Shown here piece after piece: positions 8,444 through 17,203 of a DNA stretch of 64,000 bases. A program made the position numbers and the translations under genes. The notes under the pieces are model-generated. The model searched no databases and was not told the origin of the DNA. It was given only the letters and a program-made list of their open reading frames with translations. The stretch is from Histidinibacterium lentulum (GTDB lineage: Bacteria > Pseudomonadota > Alphaproteobacteria > Rhodobacterales > Rhodobacteraceae). The stretch spans positions 164,734-228,733 of the forward strand of contig NZ_ML119087.1 of NCBI RefSeq assembly GCF_003789055.1, read 5' to 3'. The number at the start of each line of letters is the position of its first letter. Position 1 is the first letter of the stretch.

Positions 8444-9114
8444 CCTTCTCCCTCGTCGCCCGCTGCGCCGAAACGGGGATGTTCGGCATCGCCGTCTCCT
8501 CCTCCTCTCCCGCCGTCGCCGCCCGCTGCGCCTATACCCGCGCCGGCGTGGGCGCGGTCGCGAGCCAGAACGTCACCGATCCCACCCTCGGGCCGTTGGC
8601 GCTCGACGCCATGCAGGCGGGCCTCACTGCCGTGGAGGCCGTGGCGAAGGTGCAGGCCGAAGGCCGCTTCATCGAGTACCGCCAGGTCCTCGCCATCGAC
8701 CGCGAGGGGCGCACGGCGATCCATTCGGGGCCCAACTCGCTGGGCATCTGGACCCATGCGACAGGCCGCGACGTCCTCTCCGCCGGGAACCTCCTCGCCA
8801 ACGACGGCGTGCCCGCCGCCATCGTCGCGGCCTTCGAGGCCGCGCCCGGCCATCTCGGCGACCGCCTCGTCGCCGCCCTGCGCGCGGGCCGCGACGCGGG
8901 CGGCGAGGCCGGGCCCGTCCATTCGGCGGGCCTGCAGCTTTGCGACAAGGTGCCCTGGCCCGTGGCCGACCTGCGCTGCGACTGGACCGAGGACGACCCG
9001 ATCGAGGCCGTGGCCGAGGCCTGGCGCGTCTACGCCCCCCAGCTCGACGCCTATGTCCAGCGCGCGCTCGATCCGCGCGCCGCGCCCTCCTACGGGGTGC
9101 CGGGCGACGACTGA
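8440..9114 (+). CDS. DUF1028 family protein (Ntn-hydrolase-like)
   Basis: The 224-residue protein begins MTFSLVARCAETGMFGIAVSS and continues with GVGAVASQNVTDP, both hallmarks of DUF1028, a family thought to adopt an Ntn-hydrolase-like fold. The function of this family is not well established. The start overlaps the RidA stop as ATGA, so it is translationally coupled to RidA. A hydrolytic role on an amide or peptide-like intermediate is plausible but unproven. Confidence 0.8.
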   Translation: MTFSLVARCAETGMFGIAVSSSSPAVAARCAYTRAGVGAVASQNVTDPTLGPLALDAMQAGLTAVEAVAKVQAEGRFIEYRQVLAIDREGRTAIHSGPNSLGIWTHATGRDVLSAGNLLANDGVPAAIVAAFEAAPGHLGDRLVAALRAGRDAGGEAGPVHSAGLQLCDKVPWPVADLRCDWTEDDPIEAVAEAWRVYAPQLDAYVQRALDPRAAPSYGVPGDD

Positions 9115-9153
9115 GACGCTTGCGCGAGCCGCCCGCGCAGGCGATGCAGGGCG

Positions 9154-10092
9154 ATGCCCCTGCGTTTCACCTTCCGTCAACTCGAATACCTCGTCGCGGT
9201 GGGCGAATGCGGCACCATCGCGCTGGCCTCCCAGCGGCTCAACGTCTCCTCCCCGTCGATCTCGGCGGCGATCAGCCAGCTCGAGGCGGAATTCGCCATC
9301 CAGCTCTTCGTGCGCCACCATGCGCAGGGCCTGTCGCTGACCCCCGGGGGGCGGCGCGTCTTCAACGAGGCCAAACGCATCCTCGACGACGCGGCGGCGC
9401 TGAACGATCTCGCTTCCGACATCAGCGACAGGCCGCGCGGCCCCATCTCCATCGGCTTTCTGACCACGGTGGCGCCGCTCCTGAGCGCGTCCATCCGGCG
9501 GTCCTTCGAAGGCGCCTATCCCGACGCCGGCGTGTCGCTCCGGGAAGGCAACCAGCCGGAGCTTCTGCGGATGCTCGGCCGGGCCGAGATCGACGCCGCG
9601 ATCACCTACGATCTGGAGATCCCGAAGGACATCGCCTTCGAGCGGCTTCAGGCCCTGCCGCCCTGGGTCATGCTGCCGGCGGAGCATCCGCTGGCCCGGA
9701 ACGACAGCCTCTCGCTCGAGGATCTGGTGCATGAGCCCATGGTGCTGCTCGACCTGCCGCTGAGCCGCGAATATTTCCTGTCGATCTTCCAGACCCGCCA
9801 GGTGCGCCCCGACATCGCCGAGAGGACCTCGGACATGTCCGTGGCGCGCAGCCTCGTGGCGAACGGCTTCGGCTTCGGCCTCGTGAACCTGCGGTCCGGC
9901 AGCGATCTGGCGCCGGACGGCAAGCGGCTCGCCTTCCTGCCGCTGTCCGACGACGTGCGCCCCATGGTGCTCGGCATCGCCACGAAGCGCAGCGCGTTCC
10001 GCTCCCGCATCGTGGGTGCCTTCTTCGATCATGTGCGGACCCTGGTGCAGACCGAGGGCCTCCCCGGGACGCCCGGCGCATCCGCCCCGTAG
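9154..10092 (+). CDS. LysR-family transcriptional regulator
   Basis: A 312-residue regulator with an N-terminal helix-turn-helix (about residues 5-65, ALASQRLNVSSPSISAAISQ) and a periplasmic-binding-like effector domain of the CysB/OxyR kind. It starts 39 bp after the DUF1028 gene on the same strand and probably closes this operon or regulates it. Its TAG stop lies inside the first copy of a palindromic repeat at 10089, so the repeat may have been inserted at or near the end of the gene. Confidence 0.85.
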   Translation: MPLRFTFRQLEYLVAVGECGTIALASQRLNVSSPSISAAISQLEAEFAIQLFVRHHAQGLSLTPGGRRVFNEAKRILDDAAALNDLASDISDRPRGPISIGFLTTVAPLLSASIRRSFEGAYPDAGVSLREGNQPELLRMLGRAEIDAAITYDLEIPKDIAFERLQALPPWVMLPAEHPLARNDSLSLEDLVHEPMVLLDLPLSREYFLSIFQTRQVRPDIAERTSDMSVARSLVANGFGFGLVNLRSGSDLAPDGKRLAFLPLSDDVRPMVLGIATKRSAFRSRIVGAFFDHVRTLVQTEGLPGTPGASAP

Positions 10093-10175
10093 GGGGGGTT
10101 TCCAACCCACCGTTCCCGTAGGGTGGGTTTCCAACCCACCGTCCCCGTCCCCCTGGGATGTGTTTCCAACTCACC
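10089..10175. repeat. Three copies of a GC-rich palindromic repeat
   Basis: Copies lie at 10089-10111, 10118-10140 and, degenerate, 10154-10175. The best copy contains GGTGGGTTTCCAACCCACC, an 8-bp perfect inverted repeat around TCC. The first two copies have a 29-bp period. They sit between the convergent ends of the LysR and ArgE genes, so each could form a terminator-like hairpin in either transcript. I recall similar dispersed palindromes in intergenic regions of Rhodobacterales genomes, but cannot check that here. Confidence 0.7.
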
Positions 10176-10201
10176 GTCCCCCACCGCCCGCCGCACGCCT
10201 C

Positions 10202-11350
10202 TCAAACCCCCTCCCGCAACCGCGCCAGCAACGCCTCCATCATCCCGTCGCACCGCGCCATCTGCTCCACGCTCACATATTCGTCCGGCTTGTGCCCCTG
10301 CGCCATGGACCCCGGCCCGCAAACCACCACAGGCACGCCCAGAGCCTCCGAAAACAGCCCGCCCTCGGTGCCGAAGGCGACCTTGCCCGTCCCGTTGCCC
10401 CCCGTGAGCGCCTTCACGAAGGCCACGACCTCGGCATCCTCGGGCGTCTCCAGCCCCGGATAGCGGTTGGTCACCTCGATCCCGATCGCCGCCTCGGGGA
10501 AGCGGTCCCGCAGGGGCGCCACGATCCCCTCCGCCCTGTCGCGCAGCCTTCCCAGCAGCGCCTCCGGATCGTCCCCCGCCAGATTGCGGATCTCGAAATC
10601 GACCACGCAGGCGTTCGGCACGATGTTCAGCGCCACGCCCCCGTCGATCCGCCCCACATGGAGCGTCGTATAGGGCACATCATACCCGTCATCCTTCAGT
10701 CCCGCCTCCGCCACCTCCGCCTGCAGCGCGCGGATCTCCCCGATCATGTCGCAGGCCAGATGGATCGCGTTCAGCGCCTCGGGCGCCAGCGCCGAATGCC
10801 CCTCCCGGCCCGTGCAGCGCACTCTCAAGGCGCTCTTGCCCTTGTGACCCGTGACCACCTGCATCGACGTGGGCTCGCCCACGATGCAGAACCGCGGCCT
10901 CACCGGCGCCCCCGCCAGCATGTCGATCAGCGAGCGCACGCCGACGCAGCCGATCTCCTCGTCATGGCTGAGCGCGAGATGCAGCGGCGTCCGCAGCTCC
11001 CCGGCCTTGAGCGCGGCGGCAAGGGCGCAGGCGACGAAGCCCTTCATGTCCGCCGTTCCCCGCCCGTAGAGCCGCCCCTCCCTCTCGGTCAGCGCGAAGG
11101 GCGGCAGGGTCCAGTCCTGCCCCTCCACCGGCACCACATCCGTATGGCCCGAGAGCATCACGCCGCCCCGGTCCCGCGGCCCCAGCGTGGCGTAGAGATT
11201 GGCCTTCCGCCCGCCCTCCGCCTCGATCAGCACGACCTCCGCCCCCGCCTCCTGCAGGAGCCCGGCACAGAAATGGATCAGCTCCCGGTTCGGTTCGCTG
11301 CTCACCGTCGGAAAGGCGATGAGCCTTTCGAGGATCTCGACGCTCTGCAT
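10202..11350 (-). CDS. argE: Acetylornithine deacetylase (ArgE-type M20 peptidase)
   Basis: This 382-residue M20 metallohydrolase shows the two-metal site in order: SGHTDVVPVEG, GRGTADMKG, SHDEEIGCVG with the Glu pair, GEPT, and a late His in GHKPDEYV. ArgE removes the acetyl group from N2-acetylornithine, yielding ornithine for arginine and polyamine metabolism. Family relatives deacylate other N-acyl amino acids, so in this island a catabolic deacylase is possible. The ATG at 11350 is preceded by GGGAGG; an upstream ATG at 11380 lacks a comparable site. It is divergent from the flavoprotein gene at 11541. Confidence 0.8.
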   Translation of the reverse strand: MQSVEILERLIAFPTVSSEPNRELIHFCAGLLQEAGAEVVLIEAEGGRKANLYATLGPRDRGGVMLSGHTDVVPVEGQDWTLPPFALTEREGRLYGRGTADMKGFVACALAAALKAGELRTPLHLALSHDEEIGCVGVRSLIDMLAGAPVRPRFCIVGEPTSMQVVTGHKGKSALRVRCTGREGHSALAPEALNAIHLACDMIGEIRALQAEVAEAGLKDDGYDVPYTTLHVGRIDGGVALNIVPNACVVDFEIRNLAGDDPEALLGRLRDRAEGIVAPLRDRFPEAAIGIEVTNRYPGLETPEDAEVVAFVKALTGGNGTGKVAFGTEGGLFSEALGVPVVVCGPGSMAQGHKPDEYVSVEQMARCDGMMEALLARLREGV

Positions 11351-11370
11351 GGACCTCCCTCTTCGCGCCG

Positions 11371-11435
11371 TGCTTAACATGCACGCATCGCCCCATTAGA
11401 AGCGACCAAAGAATCCATGCTTAGCGCGTGCCTAA
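11371..11435. promoter_or_regulatory. Divergent control region with dyads between argE and the flavoprotein gene
   Basis: The 190-bp divergent region contains two related elements starting TGCTTA (11371 and 11418), each followed by a GC-type half. The second includes TTAGCGCGTGCCTAA (11421-11435), whose TTAG/CTAA ends are inverted. They could bind the LysR encoded at 9154 or another regulator. No clear -35/-10 pair was seen. Confidence 0.25.
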
Positions 11436-11540
11436 TCAGCACTTACGCGATGGGTTCTTTCCGCCGGCCTCCGCTCTCGGTGAGGATACCGCACCAGGGC
11501 CCGCGCCGGCGGGCCGCCACGCATGGGGGGACGCACCGGC

Positions 11541-13613
11541 ATGGGCCGCGACAGCCGCTACGACATCCTGTTCCGGCCGATCGACATCGGCCCCGTCACG
11601 GCGAAGAACCGGTTCTACCAGGTCCCCCACTGCAACGGAGGCGGCTACCGCGACCCCTCCGCCGCCGCCGCCATGCGCGGCGTGAAGTCCGAGGGCGGCT
11701 GGGGCGTGATCTTCACCGAACAGTGCGAGATGCACCACACGTCCGAGATCACCCCCTTCATCGAGCTCCGACTCTGGGACGACGCCGACATCCCCATGAT
11801 CGCGAAAATGGCCGGCAAGATGAAGGAACACGGCGCCCTTGCCGGCATCCAGCTCGCCTATTCCGGCATCAACGGCCCGAACCTCTACACCAAGGAGGTG
11901 CCGCTCGCGCCCTCCGCCATGCCGATCCGCACCTTCACCAACGATCCGGTCAACGCCCGCGCCATGGACCGCGAGGACATCCGCAACCTCCGCCGCTGGT
12001 TCGTGAACGCCGCGCGCCGCTGCCGCACCGCCGGTTTCGACCTCATCTGCCTCTACGGCGCCCACGGCTTCGGCATCTTCCAGCACTTCCTCAGCACCGC
12101 CACCAACCACCGCACGGACGAATACGGCGGCAGCCTCGAGAACCGCGCCCGCTTCGTGCGCGAGGTGGTGGCCGACCTGCGCGACGAGGTGGGCGACACC
12201 ATGGGCCTGACCCTCCGCCTGTCCCTCGACGAGATGGTGGGGGAGCTCGGCTTCGCCAATTCCGAGGTCCGCGACTTCATCGAGATGCATGCCGACCTGC
12301 CCGATCTCTGGGACCTCGCCCATGGCGCCTGGGAGGATTGCTCCGGCCCCTCCCGCTTCAAGGAGGAGGCGGCGCAGTTCGACCTCGTCACCGGCATCAA
12401 GGCCCTGACCACGCGGCCCGTGGTGGGCGTTGGCCGCTTCACCTCGCCCGACGTGATGGTCAGGCAACTGACCTCCGGCACGCTCGACCTGATCGGCTGC
12501 GCGCGGCCCTCCATCGCCGATCCCTTCCTGCCGAAGAAGGTGGAGGAAGGCCGGATCGAGGACATCCGCGAATGCATCGGCTGCAACATCTGCATCACCG
12601 GCGACATGACCATGTCCATCAGCCGCTGCACCCAGAACCCGACCTTCATGGAGGAATGGCGCAAGGGCTGGCACCCCGAGCGGATGAACGCGAAGGGGCC
12701 CTCGTCCAGCGTGCTCGTCGTCGGCGCCGGTCCCGCGGGGCTGGAAGCGGCCCGCGCCTGCGCCGAGCGCGGCTATGACGTGGCCCTCGCCGAGGCGGGC
12801 ACGACCCTGGGCGGCCGCGTCGCGCGCGAGCGGCTGCTGCCGGGCCTTTCGGCCTGGGGCCGCGTGGCCGACTACCGCGCCTGGCAGCTCTCGCAGAAAC
12901 CCAACGTCGAGACCTATTTCGACAGCGCCCTCGACGCGGAGATGATCCTCGGCTTCGGGTTCGAGAACATCTGCATCGCGACGGGCTCGACCTGGCGGCG
13001 CGACGGCGTGTCCCGCCAGCATGTCGTGCCGCTGCCCATCGACCCCGCCATGACGGTGCTGACGCCGGACGACATCATGGCGGGCGCGCGGCCCTCGGGC
13101 CATGTGGTGCTCTGGGACGACGATCACTACTACATGGGCGGCGTGCTGGCGGAGCTTCTGGTCTCGGCGGGCTGCACCGTCACCTTCGTCACCACTTCCG
13201 CCTATGTCTCCGACTGGACGGTCAACACGCTGGAGCAGCACACGATCCAGCGGCGACTACTGGAAATGGGCGTGACGGTGGAGCTGAACCGGGGCGTGAC
13301 CGCCATCGGCCCGGGTGCCGTGACCACCGCCTGCACCTACACCGCCCGCCCCCGCGATATCGCCTGCGATGCCGTGGTCATGGTCGCCTCCCGCAGCGGC
13401 GAGGATGCCGTCTTCCGGGACCTGACGGCGCGGCAGGCCGACTGGGCCGATGCGGGCATTCGGTCGGTGAAGCTCATCGGCGATGCCGAGGCGCCCGGTC
13501 CCATCGCCTGGGCCACCTATGCCGGGCACCGCTACGCGCGCGAGCTCGACGGCAACGACATCGGCGACGCCCTGCCGTTCCGCCGCGAAGTCGCCGCGCT
13601 GGCGGCGGACTGA
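11541..13613 (+). CDS. Trimethylamine/dimethylamine-dehydrogenase-like Fe-S flavoprotein demethylase
   Basis: The 690-residue protein follows trimethylamine dehydrogenase along its length. It has an N-terminal TIM barrel with FYQVPHC, where C31 matches the cysteine that carries 6-S-cysteinyl FMN; a 4Fe-4S cluster on C345, C348, C351 and C363; and a C-terminal Rossmann region beginning VLVVGAGPAGLEAA. The family oxidatively demethylates tri- and dimethylamine, dimethylglycine or N-methylproline. The residue aligning with substrate-bowl Tyr60 of trimethylamine dehydrogenase is Gln61, which as I recall also occurs in dimethylamine dehydrogenase, so a smaller or zwitterionic substrate is likely. 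ATG 11541 matches the family N-terminus and has GGGGGGA upstream; ATG 11523 is an alternative. Confidence 0.85.
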   Translation: MGRDSRYDILFRPIDIGPVTAKNRFYQVPHCNGGGYRDPSAAAAMRGVKSEGGWGVIFTEQCEMHHTSEITPFIELRLWDDADIPMIAKMAGKMKEHGALAGIQLAYSGINGPNLYTKEVPLAPSAMPIRTFTNDPVNARAMDREDIRNLRRWFVNAARRCRTAGFDLICLYGAHGFGIFQHFLSTATNHRTDEYGGSLENRARFVREVVADLRDEVGDTMGLTLRLSLDEMVGELGFANSEVRDFIEMHADLPDLWDLAHGAWEDCSGPSRFKEEAAQFDLVTGIKALTTRPVVGVGRFTSPDVMVRQLTSGTLDLIGCARPSIADPFLPKKVEEGRIEDIRECIGCNICITGDMTMSISRCTQNPTFMEEWRKGWHPERMNAKGPSSSVLVVGAGPAGLEAARACAERGYDVALAEAGTTLGGRVARERLLPGLSAWGRVADYRAWQLSQKPNVETYFDSALDAEMILGFGFENICIATGSTWRRDGVSRQHVVPLPIDPAMTVLTPDDIMAGARPSGHVVLWDDDHYYMGGVLAELLVSAGCTVTFVTTSAYVSDWTVNTLEQHTIQRRLLEMGVTVELNRGVTAIGPGAVTTACTYTARPRDIACDAVVMVASRSGEDAVFRDLTARQADWADAGIRSVKLIGDAEAPGPIAWATYAGHRYARELDGNDIGDALPFRREVAALAAD

Positions 13614-13619
13614 GGCCCG

Positions 13620-14957
13620 ATGACCCACGCCCCCGCCTTTGCCAGCGATCCCGCCGCGCTCTCGGCCATGCTCGGCTGGGCGGAGACGCGCATCCGCACG
13701 GGTCCCGATCCCCGCAGCGGCGCCCTGCCGCGCGACCGGCTCGACGCGGCGCTGGGCGGCTCGGTCACCGCGGGCGGCCTCGGCTGGGACCGCGCCTTTG
13801 CGCTTTTCTCGGACGTGATCGCGCCCTCCTGCCGGCCCTTCGACCACCCGACCAGCCTCGCCTTCGTCGCCGCCGCCCCCACGCCCGCCGCGCAGGGCTT
13901 CGACGCGGTGCTGGGCGCGGCGGAGATCTTCGCGGGCAACTGGGACGGCGGCTCGGGCGCGATCCATGCCGAAAATCAGGCCCTGGACTGGCTCGCCGGC
14001 CTCGCGGGCTGGGGCGACGGGGCAGGGGGCGTCTTCGTCTCCGGCGGGACCATGGGCAATCTCTCCGCCCTCCATGCCGCGCGGGTGGCCTTCGAGCAGG
14101 CCCATGGCCGCCCCGAGCGGTTCCGCCTTCTCGCCAGCACCGAGGCGCACAGCTCCATCGCCGCCATCGCCCGGGTGATGGACGTGGCGCTGGACCTCGT
14201 GCCCGCCGATGCCACCGGCCGGATCGACGTCGAGGCCGCGAAAGACGCCCTCCGCCCCGGCACCTTCGCCATCGTCGCCAATGCGGGCGCTACCAACAGC
14301 GGCGCGGTGGACGATCTGGCCGCCCTCGCCGACCTCGCCGAGGCCCGCGGCCTCTGGCTCCATGTCGACGGCGCCTATGGCCTCGCCGCTCTGGCGGACC
14401 CCGGGACCGCGCCGCTCTTCGCGGGGCTCGAGCTCGCCGACAGCTTCATCGTCGATCCGCACAAGTGGCTTTTCGCGCCCTATGACAGCTGCGCGCTGGT
14501 CTACCGCGACGTGACGCGGGGCGCCGCGGCCCATGGCCAGCGCGGCGCCTATCTAGACGCGCTCGACACGCACCACCTCAACCCCTCCGACCTCGCCCTG
14601 CACCTGTCGCGCAGGCCGCGCGGCCTGCCGCTCTGGTTCTCGCTCTCGGTCTACGGGACCGAGGCCTATGCCGCCGCGATCCGCCGGACCTTCCGCATCG
14701 CGCAGGAGATCGCCGACGGGATCGAGGCCATGCCCGGCCTCGACCTCGTCCTCGGCCCGCAACTGACCGTGCTCCTCTTCCGCGTGCCCGGCATGGACCG
14801 CGCGGCGCTTCAGGCCTGGGCCGAGGGTCACCGCCGCAGCGGCGCGCTTCTCTGCCTTCCGACCACCTGGCGGGGCGAGACCGTCCTGCGCATCTGCGTT
14901 GTGAACCCCGAAACCGATCCCACCCATGTCCTGAGGGTGCTGGAGACCCTCACGTGA
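13620..14957 (+). CDS. PLP-dependent decarboxylase, aromatic-amino-acid/glutamate decarboxylase group
   Basis: The 445-residue enzyme belongs to the fold-type I group II decarboxylases. It has a PLP-binding Lys282 in DPHKWLF, a cofactor Asp in LHVDGAYG, and a phosphate-binding region FVSGGTMGNLSAL. Group members decarboxylate aromatic amino acids, glutamate, diaminobutyrate or similar. The gene starts 6 nt after the flavoprotein and overlaps the following ATPase gene by 4 nt, so it is co-expressed with a demethylase and a polyamine-type importer. The substrate is not readable from the sequence. Confidence 0.8.
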   Translation: MTHAPAFASDPAALSAMLGWAETRIRTGPDPRSGALPRDRLDAALGGSVTAGGLGWDRAFALFSDVIAPSCRPFDHPTSLAFVAAAPTPAAQGFDAVLGAAEIFAGNWDGGSGAIHAENQALDWLAGLAGWGDGAGGVFVSGGTMGNLSALHAARVAFEQAHGRPERFRLLASTEAHSSIAAIARVMDVALDLVPADATGRIDVEAAKDALRPGTFAIVANAGATNSGAVDDLAALADLAEARGLWLHVDGAYGLAALADPGTAPLFAGLELADSFIVDPHKWLFAPYDSCALVYRDVTRGAAAHGQRGAYLDALDTHHLNPSDLALHLSRRPRGLPLWFSLSVYGTEAYAAAIRRTFRIAQEIADGIEAMPGLDLVLGPQLTVLLFRVPGMDRAALQAWAEGHRRSGALLCLPTTWRGETVLRICVVNPETDPTHVLRVLETLT

Positions 14958-16030
14958 CCGCCGCCATCTCCCTCCGCGACGTGCGCAAGACCTTCGGCGA
15001 TTTCACCGCGCTCAAGGCGGTCAGCTTCGACATCGCCGACAACGAGTTCTTCACGCTGCTCGGTCCCTCGGGCTGCGGCAAGACCACGCTCCTGCGGCTC
15101 ATCGCGGGCTTCGAGGGGACGACCGGAGGGACGATCCACCTCTACGGCCAGGAGATCGAGGGCCTGCCCCCCGACAGGCGCCCGGTGAACACGGTCTTCC
15201 AGAACTACGCGCTCTTTCCGCACATGACCGTGCAGGAAAACATCGCCTTCGGCCTCCAGATGCTGAAATGGCCCAGGGCCGACATCGCCGCGCGGGTGGC
15301 CGAGATGGTCGCCATGGTCCGGCTCGGCGACTTCGTGCACCGCAAGCCCGCCCAGATGTCCGGCGGACAGCAGCAGCGCGTGGCGCTGGCCCGCGCCATG
15401 GCGCCCCGGCCCAAGGTGTTGCTGCTGGACGAGCCGCTCTCCGCCCTCGACCTCAAGCTCCGTCAGGAAATGCGGTCGGAGCTGAAGCGCCTTCAGCGCG
15501 AGACCGGCATCACCTTCATCTTCGTCACCCACGACCAGGAAGAGGCGCTGTCGATGTCCGACCGCATCGCGGTCATGTCGGCGGGCGAGGTGCAGCAGAT
15601 CGGCCGCCCCTCCGAGATCTACGAACATCCGGCGAACCGCTTCGTCGCCGATTTCATCGGCGAGACGAACCTGATCGACGCCACCGTCGAGGCGGTGGAG
15701 GGCCAGATCGTCACCTGCCGCCTGCCCGACGGCGAGACGGTCCACGCGCTGGCGAACCGCGCCGCCTCCAAAGGCCAGTCCGGCACGCTTTCCATCCGGC
15801 CCGAGCGCCTGACCATCACCCGCGATCCGCCGCCGGGCGAGAGCCTGAAAGGCGTGCTCGGCGCCTCGACCTACCTCGGCACGGACACCCATTACGAGGT
15901 CCGCCTCGGCCCCAACCTCTCCCTCACCGCCCGGATGCAGAACGCCGAGGACGCCGCCCTCCGCCTCGACGAGGGCGACCCCGTCCACGTCAGCATCGTC
16001 GCGGGTGCTGCGCGGTTCCTGGTGACCTGA
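14954..16030 (+). CDS. potA: Spermidine/putrescine-type ABC importer ATP-binding protein
   Basis: This 358-residue ATPase has a Walker A (GPSGCGKTT), a signature (MSGGQQQRVALARAM), a Walker B (VLLLDEPLSALD) and a C-terminal TOBE-type domain, as in PotA. It is the first subunit of the second polyamine-type importer in the window. The GTG start at 14954 overlaps the decarboxylase stop, and its stop shares one base with the next permease start. Confidence 0.85.
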   Translation: MTAAISLRDVRKTFGDFTALKAVSFDIADNEFFTLLGPSGCGKTTLLRLIAGFEGTTGGTIHLYGQEIEGLPPDRRPVNTVFQNYALFPHMTVQENIAFGLQMLKWPRADIAARVAEMVAMVRLGDFVHRKPAQMSGGQQQRVALARAMAPRPKVLLLDEPLSALDLKLRQEMRSELKRLQRETGITFIFVTHDQEEALSMSDRIAVMSAGEVQQIGRPSEIYEHPANRFVADFIGETNLIDATVEAVEGQIVTCRLPDGETVHALANRAASKGQSGTLSIRPERLTITRDPPPGESLKGVLGASTYLGTDTHYEVRLGPNLSLTARMQNAEDAALRLDEGDPVHVSIVAGAARFLVT

Positions 16031-16947
16031 TGGCGGCGGGCACGGGCAGCGGACGCACCGTCTCGGCCACCTTCCGGCCGATCCGCGGCTGGCTGCTTCT
16101 GCCGTCCTGGGCGATCATCGGCTTCTTCATGGTGATCCCGGTGCTGCTGATGCTGGTCTACTCCTTCCTGACGAAGGAATTCCGCGGCGGCGTCATCTGG
16201 GAGCCCACGCTCGCCGCCTACGACCAGTTCCTCTTCGACCGGGGCCTCTTCGGGGACGAGCCGCCGACCATCGAATGGGCCTATATCACCATCTTCATCC
16301 GCTCGATCCTGCAGGCAACCGGCGCCACGCTCCTGTGCCTCCTGATCGGCTTTCCCACCGCCTTCTTCATCGCGACGCGCCCGGCGCACACGCGGGCGAT
16401 CTGGCTTTTCCTCATCACCATTCCCTACTGGGTGAACCTGCTGATCCGCACGGTCTCCGTCCGCTTCCTGATCCGCGACAACGGTCCCCTGAACGACTTT
16501 CTCCTGGCCCTCGGCCTGGTCGATCAGCCGCTCGGGCTCATCAACACCAACTTCGCGGTGCAGCTCGGGCTCTTCTATTCCTACCTGCCGTTCATGGTGC
16601 TGCCGATCTACGCGGCGGTGGAGCGCTACAACTTCGCCTTCTCCGAGGCCGCTTCGGACCTCTACGCGCCGAAATGGACGATCCTGCGACGCATCGTGAT
16701 CCCGGTGGTGAAACCGGGCATCATCGCGGGCTGCATCCTCGTGTTCGTGCCCTCTCTGGGCGCCTTTCTCGCGCCGGACCTTCTGGGCGGGGCCAAGACC
16801 TACATGATCGGCTCGCTGATCGAGGAGCAGTTCAAGGGCAATGCCGGGAACTGGCCCTTCGGGGCGGCGGCCTCGATGATCCTGCTGTCGATGGTGCTGG
16901 TGGTGCTGCTGTTCTACGCGCGCGGCCAGTCGCGGGAGGGGGCGTGA
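16030..16947 (+). CDS. potB: Spermidine/putrescine-type ABC importer permease 1
   Basis: The 305-residue membrane protein has about six transmembrane segments and the EAA loop [20 protein letters not shown]. The ATG at 16030 overlaps the ATPase stop by one base. It has the longer periplasmic loop after the first helix that is usual for PotB. Unlike the rest of the operon, it is separated from the next permease by 256 bp. Confidence 0.85.
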   Translation: MAAGTGSGRTVSATFRPIRGWLLLPSWAIIGFFMVIPVLLMLVYSFLTKEFRGGVIWEPTLAAYDQFLFDRGLFGDEPPTIEWAYITIFIRSILQATGATLLCLLIGFPTAFFIATRPAHTRAIWLFLITIPYWVNLLIRTVSVRFLIRDNGPLNDFLLALGLVDQPLGLINTNFAVQLGLFYSYLPFMVLPIYAAVERYNFAFSEAASDLYAPKWTILRRIVIPVVKPGIIAGCILVFVPSLGAFLAPDLLGGAKTYMIGSLIEEQFKGNAGNWPFGAAASMILLSMVLVVLLFYARGQSREGA

Positions 16948-17203
16948 TGGGGTGGCCGGGACCGGAGGCGCGCCATCGACGGGCCGCGAAATGGTCGAGC
17001 GAGCCCCCCGCGCGGACTCAAGGCCGCAGGCCGCCGCGCGGTCGACGGGCCGCCCCCACGGCCCGGCGACACGTCGACGCTCGGACCCAGCTCCGAGGTC
17101 TTCCGGACTTGGCTGGCATAAAGTGCGTAGCCATTCTGTCGGTTCGCCGCGCCACGGCCCGCCGACCGCGCGCCTCCGCACCAGACCCCCTCCGGAGGCC
17201 CGG
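16948..17203. other. 256-bp GC-rich spacer between the two permease genes
   Basis: All other junctions in this operon are overlaps or gaps of a few bases, so this gap stands out. It contains a 12-bp direct repeat TCGACGGGCCGC at 16976-16987 and 17042-17053, several GC-rich inverted segments, and no gene I recognise. The frame of the downstream permease is open through it from 16952, but that extension is Arg/Pro-rich and looks non-coding. It could be an inserted repeat or hold an internal regulatory element. Confidence 0.6.

Noticed and set aside
16952..17203. In-frame N-terminal extension of the second permease
   Set aside because: Arg/Pro-rich, not permease-like; the ATG at 17204 has a good ribosome-binding site and normal family length.
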